DNA from: Mucidula mucida
Taxonomy: Eukaryota > Basidiomycota > Agaricomycetes > Agaricales > Physalacriaceae
NCBI GenBank assembly: GCA_015501055.1
Contig: JADNYV010000234.1
Location: forward strand, 1 to 55,498
Reading direction: 5' to 3'
Length of the DNA stretch: 55,498 nucleotides
Part shown: piece by piece, positions 42,396 through 51,283 of the stretch
Numbering within the stretch: position 1 is the stretch's first letter
Layout: the number at the start of each line of letters is the position of its first letter
Position numbers and translations under genes: made by a program
Notes under the pieces: model-generated
Seen by the model: only the letters and a program-made list of their open reading frames with translations
The model's database searches: none
What the model was told of the DNA's origin: nothing

Positions 42396-45300
42396 ATACC
42401 CATACCGTCGCCGGATGTTACAGCCATCACGCTTACCACGGAGCACTTCGACCTCGTCCTCATAAACATCTATAATGATGGTGATCACGATAGAACGATA
42501 CCTCTCGTCGACCAATACATCTCCTCTCACTTCCCCCCACAAGCTCGCCCGCGATACTTCATAATTGCGGGTGACTTCAACCGGCATCATCCACAATGGG
42601 ACGAACTTCGTAATAGTCATCTCTTCACGGCGGCTAACCTAGGAAAGGCGGAAACTCTGCTTAGATTTCTTGGGAAACACGGACTCAAAATGGCCTTACC
42701 AGCAGGAATACCAACGCTTCAGTCCCTAGCCACAGGAAACCACACGCGCACGGACAACGTCTTCTGTTCAGAGCAGATAATTGAGACCTTCTCTGAGTGC
42801 GACGTGCATCACGAGGCACGACCTACACGCACCGACCACTACCCAATCTTCAGCTGTATCGATATCCAAATCGAAATGGCGCAGCCGCGAGAACGCTTAA
42901 ATTTTGCAGCAACAAACTGGGACGCGTTCGCAGGTGAACTTGGACGGCAGTTGGGAGCCATGCCGCAGCCACAGCCCGTGGACGATAAGGATTCGCTATA
43001 TACTACCATAGCTGAGCTGGATAAGGCAGTATGGAATGCCATCGATAAGCATGTGCCCAAGGCACGACCATCTCCACACACGAAGCGCTGGTTCACGCCA
43101 GAGATACGCCAGCTTCAGCTTGCATCTCGACGGCTACATCGAAAATCCAAAAAATACCGCAATATCACAGATCATCCAGTGCATGACGAGACGAAGCAAT
43201 CCCGAACGGTGTTGGCAGATGCGATACTCCATGCGAAGAGATTGCACTGGGAAACATGGTTAGAAAACACGACAGGCGACGACATGTGGGAAAAATGTGC
43301 GTACATATCCCAGCCACCATCAGATGGTGCACGCGTTCGCATTCCCGACCTCAAGACGGGTGAGGGCTTAACAGCTCGAGTTCTTCGCACAAATGAAGAC
43401 AAAGCGACTCTCTTTAAATCCCAGTTCTTCCTCCCGCGACCGTTAACCAATTTAGTGCCCCCGAATGTGCAATACCCGCCGCCAGCTTGGGAGTTCGCTC
43501 CACCAACCGATGACCAGATACTAGATGCACTGCGAGGTATGAAGAAGGGCAAAGCCACCAAACCGGGGTCAGTACCGAACGATGTGCTCAACAGGTTTGC
43601 GACACAGCTAGCACCTAGGCTGGGACCCATATTCCGAGCCATCTTCGAACTGGGAGAGCATCCGGACAGCTTCAGCTCCTCAACCACGCTGGTATTTCGA
43701 AAGCCGGGGAAAAAGAACTATTCTGACCCCGGTGCATGGAGACCGATTACACTGTCGCACGGATGGGGTCGAGCACTCAACGCGACGATGACAAGAGTAA
43801 TGCTTGCAGAAGTCGAGCTCCGTGGGTTGATACCCGCACATAGTTTTGGTGGACGACCAGGACGGGCTACAACTGACTCGATCCAGCTCCTGGTCTCCTT
43901 CATAAAGGATGCATGGCGCGGAGGTGATGTAGTATCCGCACTATATCTTGACGTGAAAGGCGCGTTTCCCAGCGTCGACATACCGCGACTAGCCCACAAC
44001 CTTCGCATGCGCGGAATACCGCACCAAATCACCGATTGGCTCATTTCACGGTTCGAAAAGAGGCGCACAACCATGGCATTCGACGACTTCCTCTCCGATG
44101 AGTTTCCAGTGGAAAACGGGCTGGACCAAGGCGATCCGATTTCACAGCTGATATACATCCTGTACAACGCCGGCCTTCTCGAGATAATCATAGATGAGGA
44201 TGGGATCATAATGCTGATCTTCGTCGACGATGCGGTAATCCTCGCGAGGGCGAAGAACTTTGATGGACCCGGGGGCACGCACGAGATTTTGAAGAGAGTG
44301 ATGGAGCAGGACGAAGGCGTCCTAAAATGGGCAAGAGACCATAACTGCACTTTTGGTATTGCTAAGTGGCAGCTAGCGGATTATACAGCGAAGACGCGCC
44401 CAGCCGGAGTCGACCCCGCGAACCCAAGGAAGAAGAAAAGGGAACCAGCAGTAGGAACCGGAATAATGATAGGAGGAAGGTTTATTGAAGTGAAAACAGT
44501 GGCGAAGTTCCTGGGGCTCTTGATTGACGCAGGATTGAGATGGAGGGAGCAGGGTGCAGAAGTGGTGAGGAAAGGGAGTGACTGGATATTGGCGTTCCGA
44601 CGAGTGGCAACAGTGGCAAAAGGGATGAAGATGAAGTTTGTCCGACGCGCATACCTGGGCACGGCGATACCGCGAATGCTCTACGGGGCAGATCTCTTCC
44701 TCACGCCTAAGAGGTATACACCAAAGCTGAGGAAGGACCGCAGGAGCAGCCACCCAATCATCCGGCAACTCGAGTCGATACACCGACAAGCAGCCATTAT
44801 CATCACGGGCGCTATGCGAACGACGGCCGGCGACATTTTGAACATACATGCGAATATGCTGCCCATGGACCTCATTGTCGACCAACACCTCCAACGCGCA
44901 GTTGTGCGATACGCGACACTCCCCGAAACACATCCAATGCACAAACGCATTAGACGAGCAGCGAGACACCCCGACATCAAACGACATCGATCACCGCTAC
45001 ACTGGCTTGTCCAGAAATACAGAATAACACCTAATAACATCGAAACGATCCAGTCAGTACGGTACAACACGACATGGAAGACCAAAACGATAAACATACC
45101 CGTGCGGGACGCAGTGGAAGGGATACAGTTGGATGAAGAGGACGAGGGGCTGAGGATCTACACCGACGGATCAGGATATGAGGGAGGAGTAGGCGCGTCG
45201 GCAGTGATGTTCGACGGGGATGAGAAGGTTGACGAGATGAGGGTTCATCTCGGGCCTGCAGAACTACACGAGGTATACGAAGGAGAAGGTGGAGGTTTGG

Positions 45301-46157
45301 TGTTAGCGATGGCGCTCCTAAAGAGAGTGCGACGGCGGGTAACAAGAGTGGTTATATGTGTTGACAGCACGGCGGCGCTGCGCGCCGCCGCGTCCAGAAA
45401 ACCAGGACCGGCGCACTACATCTTCGACGCGTTCCACAAAGCGGTCGACGATGTCCAGAGGAAACACCCCGGAATACGCATCGAGATGCGTTGGGTACCG
45501 GCTCATCTGGATATACCAGGGAACGAGGCAGCGGACCAGGAGGCAAAAAAGGCAGCAGAGGATCCGATAGCGTCAACGGACAGAGCACAATTGCCGCGCA
45601 TATTTCGCAAGCCGCTACCGGCTAGCGCGACGGCCGTCAAACGCGTCTTTCAGCAAAAGTTGCAGACAGTAGCGAAAAAGAGATGGCGAACATCAGAGAG
45701 GCGAACAAAGTTCAAACACATCCACGCGGCAGATGCCATCACGCTCGGCAAGAGGTACACAAACCTTATCGAGCCCCTCTCACGCCGAGTCGCTTCCCTC
45801 ATCACCCAGCTTCGAACGGGACACGCCCCTCTTAACGCACATCTCCACAGAATCCGCAAAGTCGATTCCGCAGAATGCCCCTCCTGCCGTTACCACAAAG
45901 AAGACGTCTTTCACTACCTCTTACGCTGCCCGGCTCATCGTGAGCATCGCGAGCGCCTTATACGACGCGTTAAACCCAAAGCCAACGAGCTCAAGCTGTC
46001 ACATCTCCTTGCCGAACCAAAGAACATCCCACATCTGATACAATTTGTCTCCGACACAGCACGCTTCACCACAGACTTCACACCCGTACAACAGCCGCGA
46101 TTACCTCCCCGTCCACATGCTGCCACACGAGACCCATTCCAGAACGCCATGTTCTGA
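42396..46157 (+). CDS. LINE ORF2-like protein: partial endonuclease, RT, RNase H, zinc finger
   Basis: The frame is open from 42396 (first ATG 42690); 42372 is a stop in this frame. Order: C-terminal part of the APE-like endonuclease (YFIIAGDFNRHHPQWDELRN, near the end RTDHYPIFSC), a linker, RT (WRPITLSHGWGRALNATMTR; FGGRPGRATTDSIQLL; ALYLDVKGAFPSVD; NGLDQGDPISQLIYILYNAG; catalytic MLIFVDDAVILAR), RNase H (LRIYTDGSGYEGGVGASAVM; VVICVDSTAALRAA; RWVPAHLDIPGNEAADQEAK), then a CCHC finger (ECPSCRYHKEDVFHYLLRCP). This order, with a C-terminal RNase H, fits the fungal Tad clade. Loss of the endonuclease N-terminus should block new target cutting by this copy. Confidence 0.92.
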   Translation: MPIPSPDVTAITLTTEHFDLVLINIYNDGDHDRTIPLVDQYISSHFPPQARPRYFIIAGDFNRHHPQWDELRNSHLFTAANLGKAETLLRFLGKHGLKMALPAGIPTLQSLATGNHTRTDNVFCSEQIIETFSECDVHHEARPTRTDHYPIFSCIDIQIEMAQPRERLNFAATNWDAFAGELGRQLGAMPQPQPVDDKDSLYTTIAELDKAVWNAIDKHVPKARPSPHTKRWFTPEIRQLQLASRRLHRKSKKYRNITDHPVHDETKQSRTVLADAILHAKRLHWETWLENTTGDDMWEKCAYISQPPSDGARVRIPDLKTGEGLTARVLRTNEDKATLFKSQFFLPRPLTNLVPPNVQYPPPAWEFAPPTDDQILDALRGMKKGKATKPGSVPNDVLNRFATQLAPRLGPIFRAIFELGEHPDSFSSSTTLVFRKPGKKNYSDPGAWRPITLSHGWGRALNATMTRVMLAEVELRGLIPAHSFGGRPGRATTDSIQLLVSFIKDAWRGGDVVSALYLDVKGAFPSVDIPRLAHNLRMRGIPHQITDWLISRFEKRRTTMAFDDFLSDEFPVENGLDQGDPISQLIYILYNAGLLEIIIDEDGIIMLIFVDDAVILARAKNFDGPGGTHEILKRVMEQDEGVLKWARDHNCTFGIAKWQLADYTAKTRPAGVDPANPRKKKREPAVGTGIMIGGRFIEVKTVAKFLGLLIDAGLRWREQGAEVVRKGSDWILAFRRVATVAKGMKMKFVRRAYLGTAIPRMLYGADLFLTPKRYTPKLRKDRRSSHPIIRQLESIHRQAAIIITGAMRTTAGDILNIHANMLPMDLIVDQHLQRAVVRYATLPETHPMHKRIRRAARHPDIKRHRSPLHWLVQKYRITPNNIETIQSVRYNTTWKTKTINIPVRDAVEGIQLDEEDEGLRIYTDGSGYEGGVGASAVMFDGDEKVDEMRVHLGPAELHEVYEGEGGGLVLAMALLKRVRRRVTRVVICVDSTAALRAAASRKPGPAHYIFDAFHKAVDDVQRKHPGIRIEMRWVPAHLDIPGNEAADQEAKKAAEDPIASTDRAQLPRIFRKPLPASATAVKRVFQQKLQTVAKKRWRTSERRTKFKHIHAADAITLGKRYTNLIEPLSRRVASLITQLRTGHAPLNAHLHRIRKVDSAECPSCRYHKEDVFHYLLRCPAHREHRERLIRRVKPKANELKLSHLLAEPKNIPHLIQFVSDTARFTTDFTPVQQPRLPPRPHAATRDPFQNAMF

Positions 46158-46363
46158 TTTCACGCATCAGCCGAAACGCACTCGAGATAACCCGCGACAC
46201 ATCTACACGGGAATAGGATTGTCGTAACCCGGCCATCCTGAGCACCCTTCGGGTGCTCGAGCAGAATAGAGGAAGAAGCAGGAGCCACAAACATGCCATT
46301 GATATATATAGCTACGTAGAAAGACTCGAACATGTACTGCTGTACGCAAGAGTATAAAATTGG
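46158..46363 (+). other. LINE 3' UTR
   Basis: Non-coding DNA between the ORF stop and the poly(A). It contains a perfect short inverted repeat (GAGCACCCTTCGGGTGCTC near 46240) that would form a tight hairpin in RNA and may act in recognition by the reverse transcriptase. Confidence 0.6.

Positions 46364-46395
<32 letters not shown>
46364..46395 (+). repeat. Poly(A) tail of the LINE
   Basis: An uninterrupted run of 32 A ends the LINE and runs into the target duplication. Confidence 0.95.
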
Positions 46396-46397
<2 letters not shown>

Positions 46398-46504
46398 TGA
46401 AATCCAAATGAAATCTGCATCCTTATCAGGAAAATGTGTTTAGGTACGGACTTCAGGGCCAATGCTACTATTGCTACTTATTGCTACCTCTAGTAACTGT
46501 CCGT

Positions 46505-46518
46505 GCCTGCACGTGCAG
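46505..46518. repeat. 14-bp perfect palindrome
   Basis: CCTGCACGTGCAGG lies 10 bp outside the left end of the long-armed element. The role is unknown; it may be chance. Confidence 0.6.
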
Positions 46519-46527
46519 GGTTCAACT

Positions 46528-46979
46528 TGGCAGGCGCGCTCTGTCGCGCTAAAGCTTCACGCGAGTTCGGGTATTCGGCTGGCCCGAGTCCGTTGGAATT
46601 CGCACAGCCGCCGGTGCGCCATCCCGCCACACTTGCCCCCACCATCCCCAGAGTATGTCTGACAGAAAATGGTGTAATATGACATTTCCCGACGAAATCC
46701 TGGCAGCGAAATGCCCAAATATTTCTCATGAAAAGATGCAAACAGACAGAAGACAGTGAATGAATCATATTGCGTGGCGCTACACAAATACATGGACATG
46801 GAATATCATGTTGCATCTACTCGAAACAGCAAATAGCACAATTCGTCGTCATGCAGTATGGCCAAAACTGGATAGACATATTGTCCGATAGATTAGAGAT
46901 TCATCACTCACTAGGCAGCTGCGGTTTGAGCAGGTTTCCTAGCGAACGACGTCGTACAGGTAACTCACCGGTCCCATAA
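46528..46979. repeat. Left 452-bp inverted arm
   Basis: Runs from TGGCAGGCGCGC to ACCGGTCCCATAA. It differs from the reverse complement of the right arm at two bases. It has no coding sequence of its own that I trust, although both arms show mirror-image chance ORFs. Confidence 0.95.
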
Positions 46980-47478
46980 CGGGTACACTTTCGACCGATA
47001 CTGCACCTAATGGTAAATAAAGAAGCGTACGTCGACATGAAGGCGTTCAGGGCCTCCCGAAAACGGCGTTCTTGTCGGACGAACATGTGACATTACGCGC
47101 CGTGCATCTTGACGTCCGGTGAGGTTCTTCGGAAAAATGTCGACGGCGGGGAGTGCTCGCTGAGGTATCGACCGTCGTAGATGGCGTGTGCGCGGTCGAC
47201 CTCACCCGGTCGCAAAAAGGGATGACAGGCCTGTGCCATTGTGCGCACTTGAGTAAAGGATGTTCAACGCGAATCAGACGAAAGGCAATAATAAGCTGAC
47301 TGGTCTGCGTTCCAACGCACGAGTTTTTGAGCCTTAGCGAAAGCTAGCTGACATGCTAGAGAGCGAAGTGAGCGCTGGCATGTCGGAGGTAAAAGCGGAT
47401 GCGGACAACGCACTAGAACGATGTTAAATATTCAGGAGGTCGTGGAGGGAAAGATGAACCGTATTTGGCCATGGTTCG

Positions 47479-47851
47479 AGGACCCCCAATAGTACTAGGA
47501 GAGGTCGTTCTGCGGTTCGGACAAAAACTAGCCCAAAATTGGGTCAATGCCGTTCCGAGTTCGGACAGAAACAGCCCCGCCGTCAGGCGGGGCCGGAAAA
47601 AAATTCGGACAAAAGGTCGTCTACTGGAGCCAAAATTTCAGTCCCTCTGACGCTTGCGCCCGCAGGGCAGAAAATTTGGAGCGATTTTCACCAGGCCGTT
47701 CCAAAATTCGGACAAAAATCAGACCTCTCATGGAGGCCGTTCCAAAAATTCGGACAAAACCAGGCCAAAGAGGTCAAAAAGCGGTTCGGACAGAAACCTG
47801 GCAAAACAGGTCAATTTCGGAACGACATTTGGGGGTACTATTGGGGGTCCT
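47479..47851. mobile_element. 373-bp mini-element with terminal inverted repeats and six iterons
   Basis: Its ends are a perfect 17-bp inverted repeat AGGACCCCCAATAGTAC (47479-47495, 47835-47851), with a further shared TCGTTC inside each end. The centre holds six copies of TTCGGACARAA (about 47516, 47561, 47604, 47710, 47747, 47795), three of them preceded by CCGTTCC, and a GC-rich hairpin (GCCCCGCCGTCAGGCGGGGC). The right end touches the right arm of the larger element. It looks like a MITE or a protein-binding array. Confidence 0.6.
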
Positions 47852-48302
47852 TATGGGACCGGTGAGTTACCTGTACGACGTCGTTCGCTAGGAAACCTGC
47901 TCAAACCGCAGCTGCCTAGTGAGTGATGAATCTCTAATCTATCGGACAATATGTCTATCCAGTTTTGGCCATACTGCATGACGACGAATTGTGCTATTTG
48001 CTGTTTCGAGTAGATGCAACATGATATTCCATGTCCATGTATTTGTGTAGCGCCACGCAATATGATTCATTCACTGTCTTCTGTCTGTTTGCATCTTTTC
48101 ATGAGAAATATTTGGGCATTTCGCTGCCAGGATTTCGTCGGGAAATGTCATATTACACCATTTTCTGTCAGACATACTCTGGGGATGGTGGGGGAAAGTG
48201 TGGCGGGATGGCGCACCGGCAGCTGTGCGAATTCCAACGGACTCGGGCCAGCCGAATACCCGAACTCGCGTGAAGCTTTAGCGCGACAGAGCGCGCCTGC
48301 CA
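47851..48302. repeat. Right 452-bp inverted arm
   Basis: Reverse complement of 46528-46979 with two mismatches (near 48195 and 48224). It begins at the last base of the mini-element. Confidence 0.95.
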
Positions 48303-48697
48303 TGGTTCGTATTGATCAAGCGGCCCCGCCGCTCCGTGACGGAGTTCTAAATGGACTGTTTCATTCAACTTTCATTTGTCTCGCTCCATCGACGACAGTG
48401 TACCTTTCATGCGACTCACAGACACAGATGCAATTGAGCTGATCTCAAGATGTGTTGGAAGTAACAGGGCACTCTAAGAACACCTCGCATGATAGACAAA
48501 TCACCGTCAATTCACGTCGAGGTGTACATCGCTATCGCATTTCACGACGGCTTCCGACTTTTTCAACTACCTTCTGTCGTAGCCGACGGAGCTGTCACCC
48601 TCCACGACTTTTCCGTCAGGAGACAGCCGATCGATGTCGGATTCGGGAACCTTAGGTTTTTCCTGATGTTGTCGGTTGTTGGGCGCGACTACGATAC

Positions 48698-48703
48698 TAT
48701 AAA
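48698..48703 (+). promoter_or_regulatory. TATA box of the P450 gene
   Basis: TATAAA lies 61 bp before the ATG at 48759, a normal spacing for a short 5' leader. It excludes the upstream in-frame ATG at 48489. Confidence 0.5.
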
Positions 48704-48758
48704 GGCCAATAATACACAATCTCAAGCAGTCCTATGCCCTCTCGATAACATTCTGAAC

Positions 48759-50695
48759 ATGTATGACTTCATGCAATCGACGTACTTCCATCTGCTGTGT
48801 TCCTTCTTTCTCCTTAGGCTCTTTTACCTCGTATTGTTCAGGCTGTACTTGCATCCACTGAGGTCGTTTCCTGGACCTCGCCTTGCAGCGATTACCGACT
48901 ACTATCAAGCCTACTACGCGATTTGGCAGAATGGCATGTTTGCAAAGCACACCGAGGAATTACACCGCATTTATGGTACCGTGATATTTCTATCTTCTAT
49001 CTCACGCAAACTGATCGGCTGCGCACTTATTAAAGGACCGGTTGTTAGAGTGCGACCCAATGAAGTATGTTTGCCCATCTTCGGAAGAACGTTATCGCTG
49101 AAAAAAGCGCCACAGTTACATTTCCAGAGCCCAGAGGCCTACTTTGCTATCTACAGCCCCCACTCCGGATTTACCAAGGATCCATTCTTTTATACCGGGG
49201 CTGTCGACGATTCCATCATTGGCGCCATCGACGTTCAGAAGCACAAGGTCCGACGAGACACTATCAGTCCGCTCTTCTCGCGACGTGCAATATTGAAGCT
49301 GGAGGATGTGGTCCAAGAAAAGGTCTGTATACTCAGTCGCTTATCAGCCTATACCCGTCCTGAAATAATGTCTAGGTCGACTTGCTGATGCAACAAATTC
49401 GAGCTTATCGCGGCGCGCCTGTGAACCTCTTCCGTGGCTTCCACTCCCTCGCCATGGATGTCGTTACTACTTATAGCTACGCGTACTCTTTCGGGGGGCT
49501 CACCACACCTGGTTTTAATCACCCTGTCCTGCACTCCATCCAGGCCATCACACCCGTTATAGCCGCGAGCAGATACTTCCCCTTCTTGCTTCTCATGAAT
49601 CACCTTCCTCAGTGGCTCACTACCATGATGAACCCCACCATGAGAAGTCTGGTCGACTTGAGAAGCTTTCTTGGGGGGCAAATCGACACGATATTGGCGA
49701 ATCCAGACAGTCTGACCGGTGCTGAGCACGAAACTATCTATCATCGTTTGATCACGCCGGAGTTGGTCAAGAGTGGGAAGGTGCCATCTAAGGAGGGACT
49801 CATTGATGAGGTGATTGGCTTTTACTCTCTATCGGCGCGTCCTAATTGGCTACTTACAGGCAGTGGTCTTGCTCGTCGCAGGAACGGATACTTCTAGTAA
49901 CGCTATGACGATCGGTTTCTTTCATCTCTTGTCCAACCCAGCGATTATGAAGACTCTTCAATCCGAGTTACAAGCTGCCTGGCCAGAGAAGGATATGCCA
50001 TTCTCGTACGAAATGGCGGAGAAACTGCCTTATCTAGTGAGAGTGTCTATTCCAAGTTGTAGGGCACATAGCGGCTGATTCATTCTCAAAAAAAGACTGG
50101 CGCCATTAAAGAGGCTCTTCGACTGAGCACAGGTGTACCAGTTGCTCTTCCGCGTGTTGTTCCTACCGCAACAATCATCGACGGAAGCCCGATTCCTGCC
50201 GGAGTACGTGAATTCTTTCAATGTCAAGCCTAAAGTCGATAGTGACGGTGTTGTAGACTGTCGTCGGCGTTGGTCAACCATTCGTACTGAAGAACCCCGA
50301 CATATTTCCCGACCCCGATAACTTCAAACCGGAGAGGTGGATCGGTCCCGACGCTCAGAAGCTGGACAAGTACCTCGTCGCGTTTTCCAGAGGCCCCAGG
50401 ATTTGTTTGGGCATAAAGTAAGTCACGGTGCACACCTAATTCCTCCAGAGGCTTGACTTGATTGGATCCATTCTCGCAGTTTGGCATGGTGCGAACTCTA
50501 TCTGACCTTTGCGAACTTGATGCGCAAGTTCGATATGCAACTATTCGAAACTAGGTGCCTCAGTTGTTTCATGTCGAAGCGCGCCCTTATTCACTGCGTT
50601 ATAGTAAGGAAGATATGGCCTTCCGTGATTATATGATCCCAGTATGGACGGACCTGCGGCCATTGCAGGCTGTCGTTACGGATCGCGAGACCTAA
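48759..50695 (+). CDS. Cytochrome P450 monooxygenase, nine exons, about 499 aa
   Basis: Exons: 48759-48975, 49036-49064, 49116-49322, 49376-49810, 49860-50036, 50096-50203, 50257-50417, 50480-50554, 50605-50695; they sum to 1500 bp with consistent phase. [20 protein letters not shown] gives the membrane anchor, then [20 protein letters not shown]. Helix I is AGTDTSSN, the K-helix EALR, the PERF-like block FKPERW, and the heme loop [12 protein letters not shown] (Cys ligand). The C-terminal [13 protein letters not shown] supports the last exon. The pattern ([21 protein letters not shown]) resembles fungal CYPs of the trichodiene oxygenase/benzoate hydroxylase-like kind; the substrate is unknown. 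No damage was seen. It converges on the MFS gene. Confidence 0.88.
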
Positions 50696-51283
50696 ATCGA
50701 CACGACGTCCTGGTGCGCAGTAAGGCGGGACAGAGCATTCGTCACGCTGGCTAGTGATTATTTTCGTATTTCGTAGTTCACATGGCTGTACTCCGACTTC
50801 TCGTGCGATAAACTCTCAATACACTTCGTTCGTTCTTATCATCACATTGTTGGACAATCGCTTCTGGTAAAATGCTTGTAGCCACTATTAGTATTACGGA
50901 AATCGATGAGAAGGACGCCTCGGGAGTCTAGGCAAAGTCGTCTTCGACAAAGGTGACCGCCGATAGGCAATATGATCAGGAGCATAGATGGCCCAAGGGA
51001 ATTCGTAAAGAACGTCGTCGTACGGTAGCTGCCATAATGCAGAGGACTATAAGGTTCTCACCCAGAATCACGATGTCGTCAATGAAACTTTACTACATAT
51101 GTGCACCAGTCTCCTCCAAATTTATATACCGCCACTACTTAGATGATGGTGGCAAGTGCCGTATTCGAACCGAGCCGATCGCGCTTTCAGACAAAAACTT
51201 CAGTGTCATTCACACCACCAGCGGAACAGCGCGCGGGTCATAAAATTACAGATACATGCATTTGATGCTACAACGCCGTCCTC
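50696..51283. other. Intergenic region between convergent genes
   Basis: Shared 3' region of the P450 (+) and MFS (-) genes. A short plus ORF (50953-51243) has no support. Confidence 0.4.

Larger units (their letters stand above)
42385..46404 (+). mobile_element. Tad-like LINE, 5' truncated, poly(A) and 11-bp target duplication
   Basis: Non-LTR retrotransposon on the plus strand. The direct repeat AAGATGAAATC flanks it (42385-42395, 46394-46404); the 3' copy overlaps a run of 32 A (46364-46395). The body starts at 42396 inside the endonuclease domain, so the 5' part was lost on insertion, as is usual for target-primed reverse transcription. One frame stays open from 42396 to 46157. The intact ORF, long pure poly(A) and exact target duplication suggest a young insertion. 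Confidence 0.9.
46528..48302. mobile_element. Long-armed inverted-repeat element (foldback-like), 1775 bp
   Basis: Two 452-bp arms (46528-46979 and 47851-48302) are reverse complements with two mismatches by eye. They flank an 871-bp centre that encodes no recognisable protein. The outer ends read TGGCAGGCGCGCTCTGTCGC; a third, diverged copy of the terminal 118 bp lies at 42268-42385 and stops at the same TGCCA end, which supports these being true element ends. No target duplication is apparent outside the arms. It could be a non-autonomous foldback-type element or a recent inverted duplication of one end of a larger element. Confidence 0.6.

Noticed and set aside
43718..45345. Long minus-strand ORFs under the LINE
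   Set aside because: They are antisense shadows of the RT and RNase H coding frame.
46500..46530. Helitron 3' end (palindrome near an element end)
   Set aside because: There is no CTRR end after the palindrome, no 5' TC end and no Rep/helicase sequence.
47551..47600. Possible Rho-independent-type terminator hairpin (GCCCCGCCGTCAGGCGGGGC plus A-run)
   Set aside because: The genome is clearly eukaryotic, so a bacterial terminator is not meaningful; the hairpin is described as part of the mini-element instead.
47539..47926. Overlapping 90-114 codon ORFs with FGQK/RTK-like repeats
   Set aside because: All three frames are open because of the repeated TTCGGACARAA units; the peptide repeats simply mirror the DNA iterons.
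46770..48060. Identical 69-codon ORFs in both inverted arms
   Set aside because: They are the same chance frame seen twice because the arms are reverse complements; no start context, motif or splice signal supports them.
48489..48758. N-terminal extension of the P450 ORF
   Set aside because: The TATA box at 48698 and a typical membrane anchor starting at 48759 make the upstream 90 codons unlikely to be translated.
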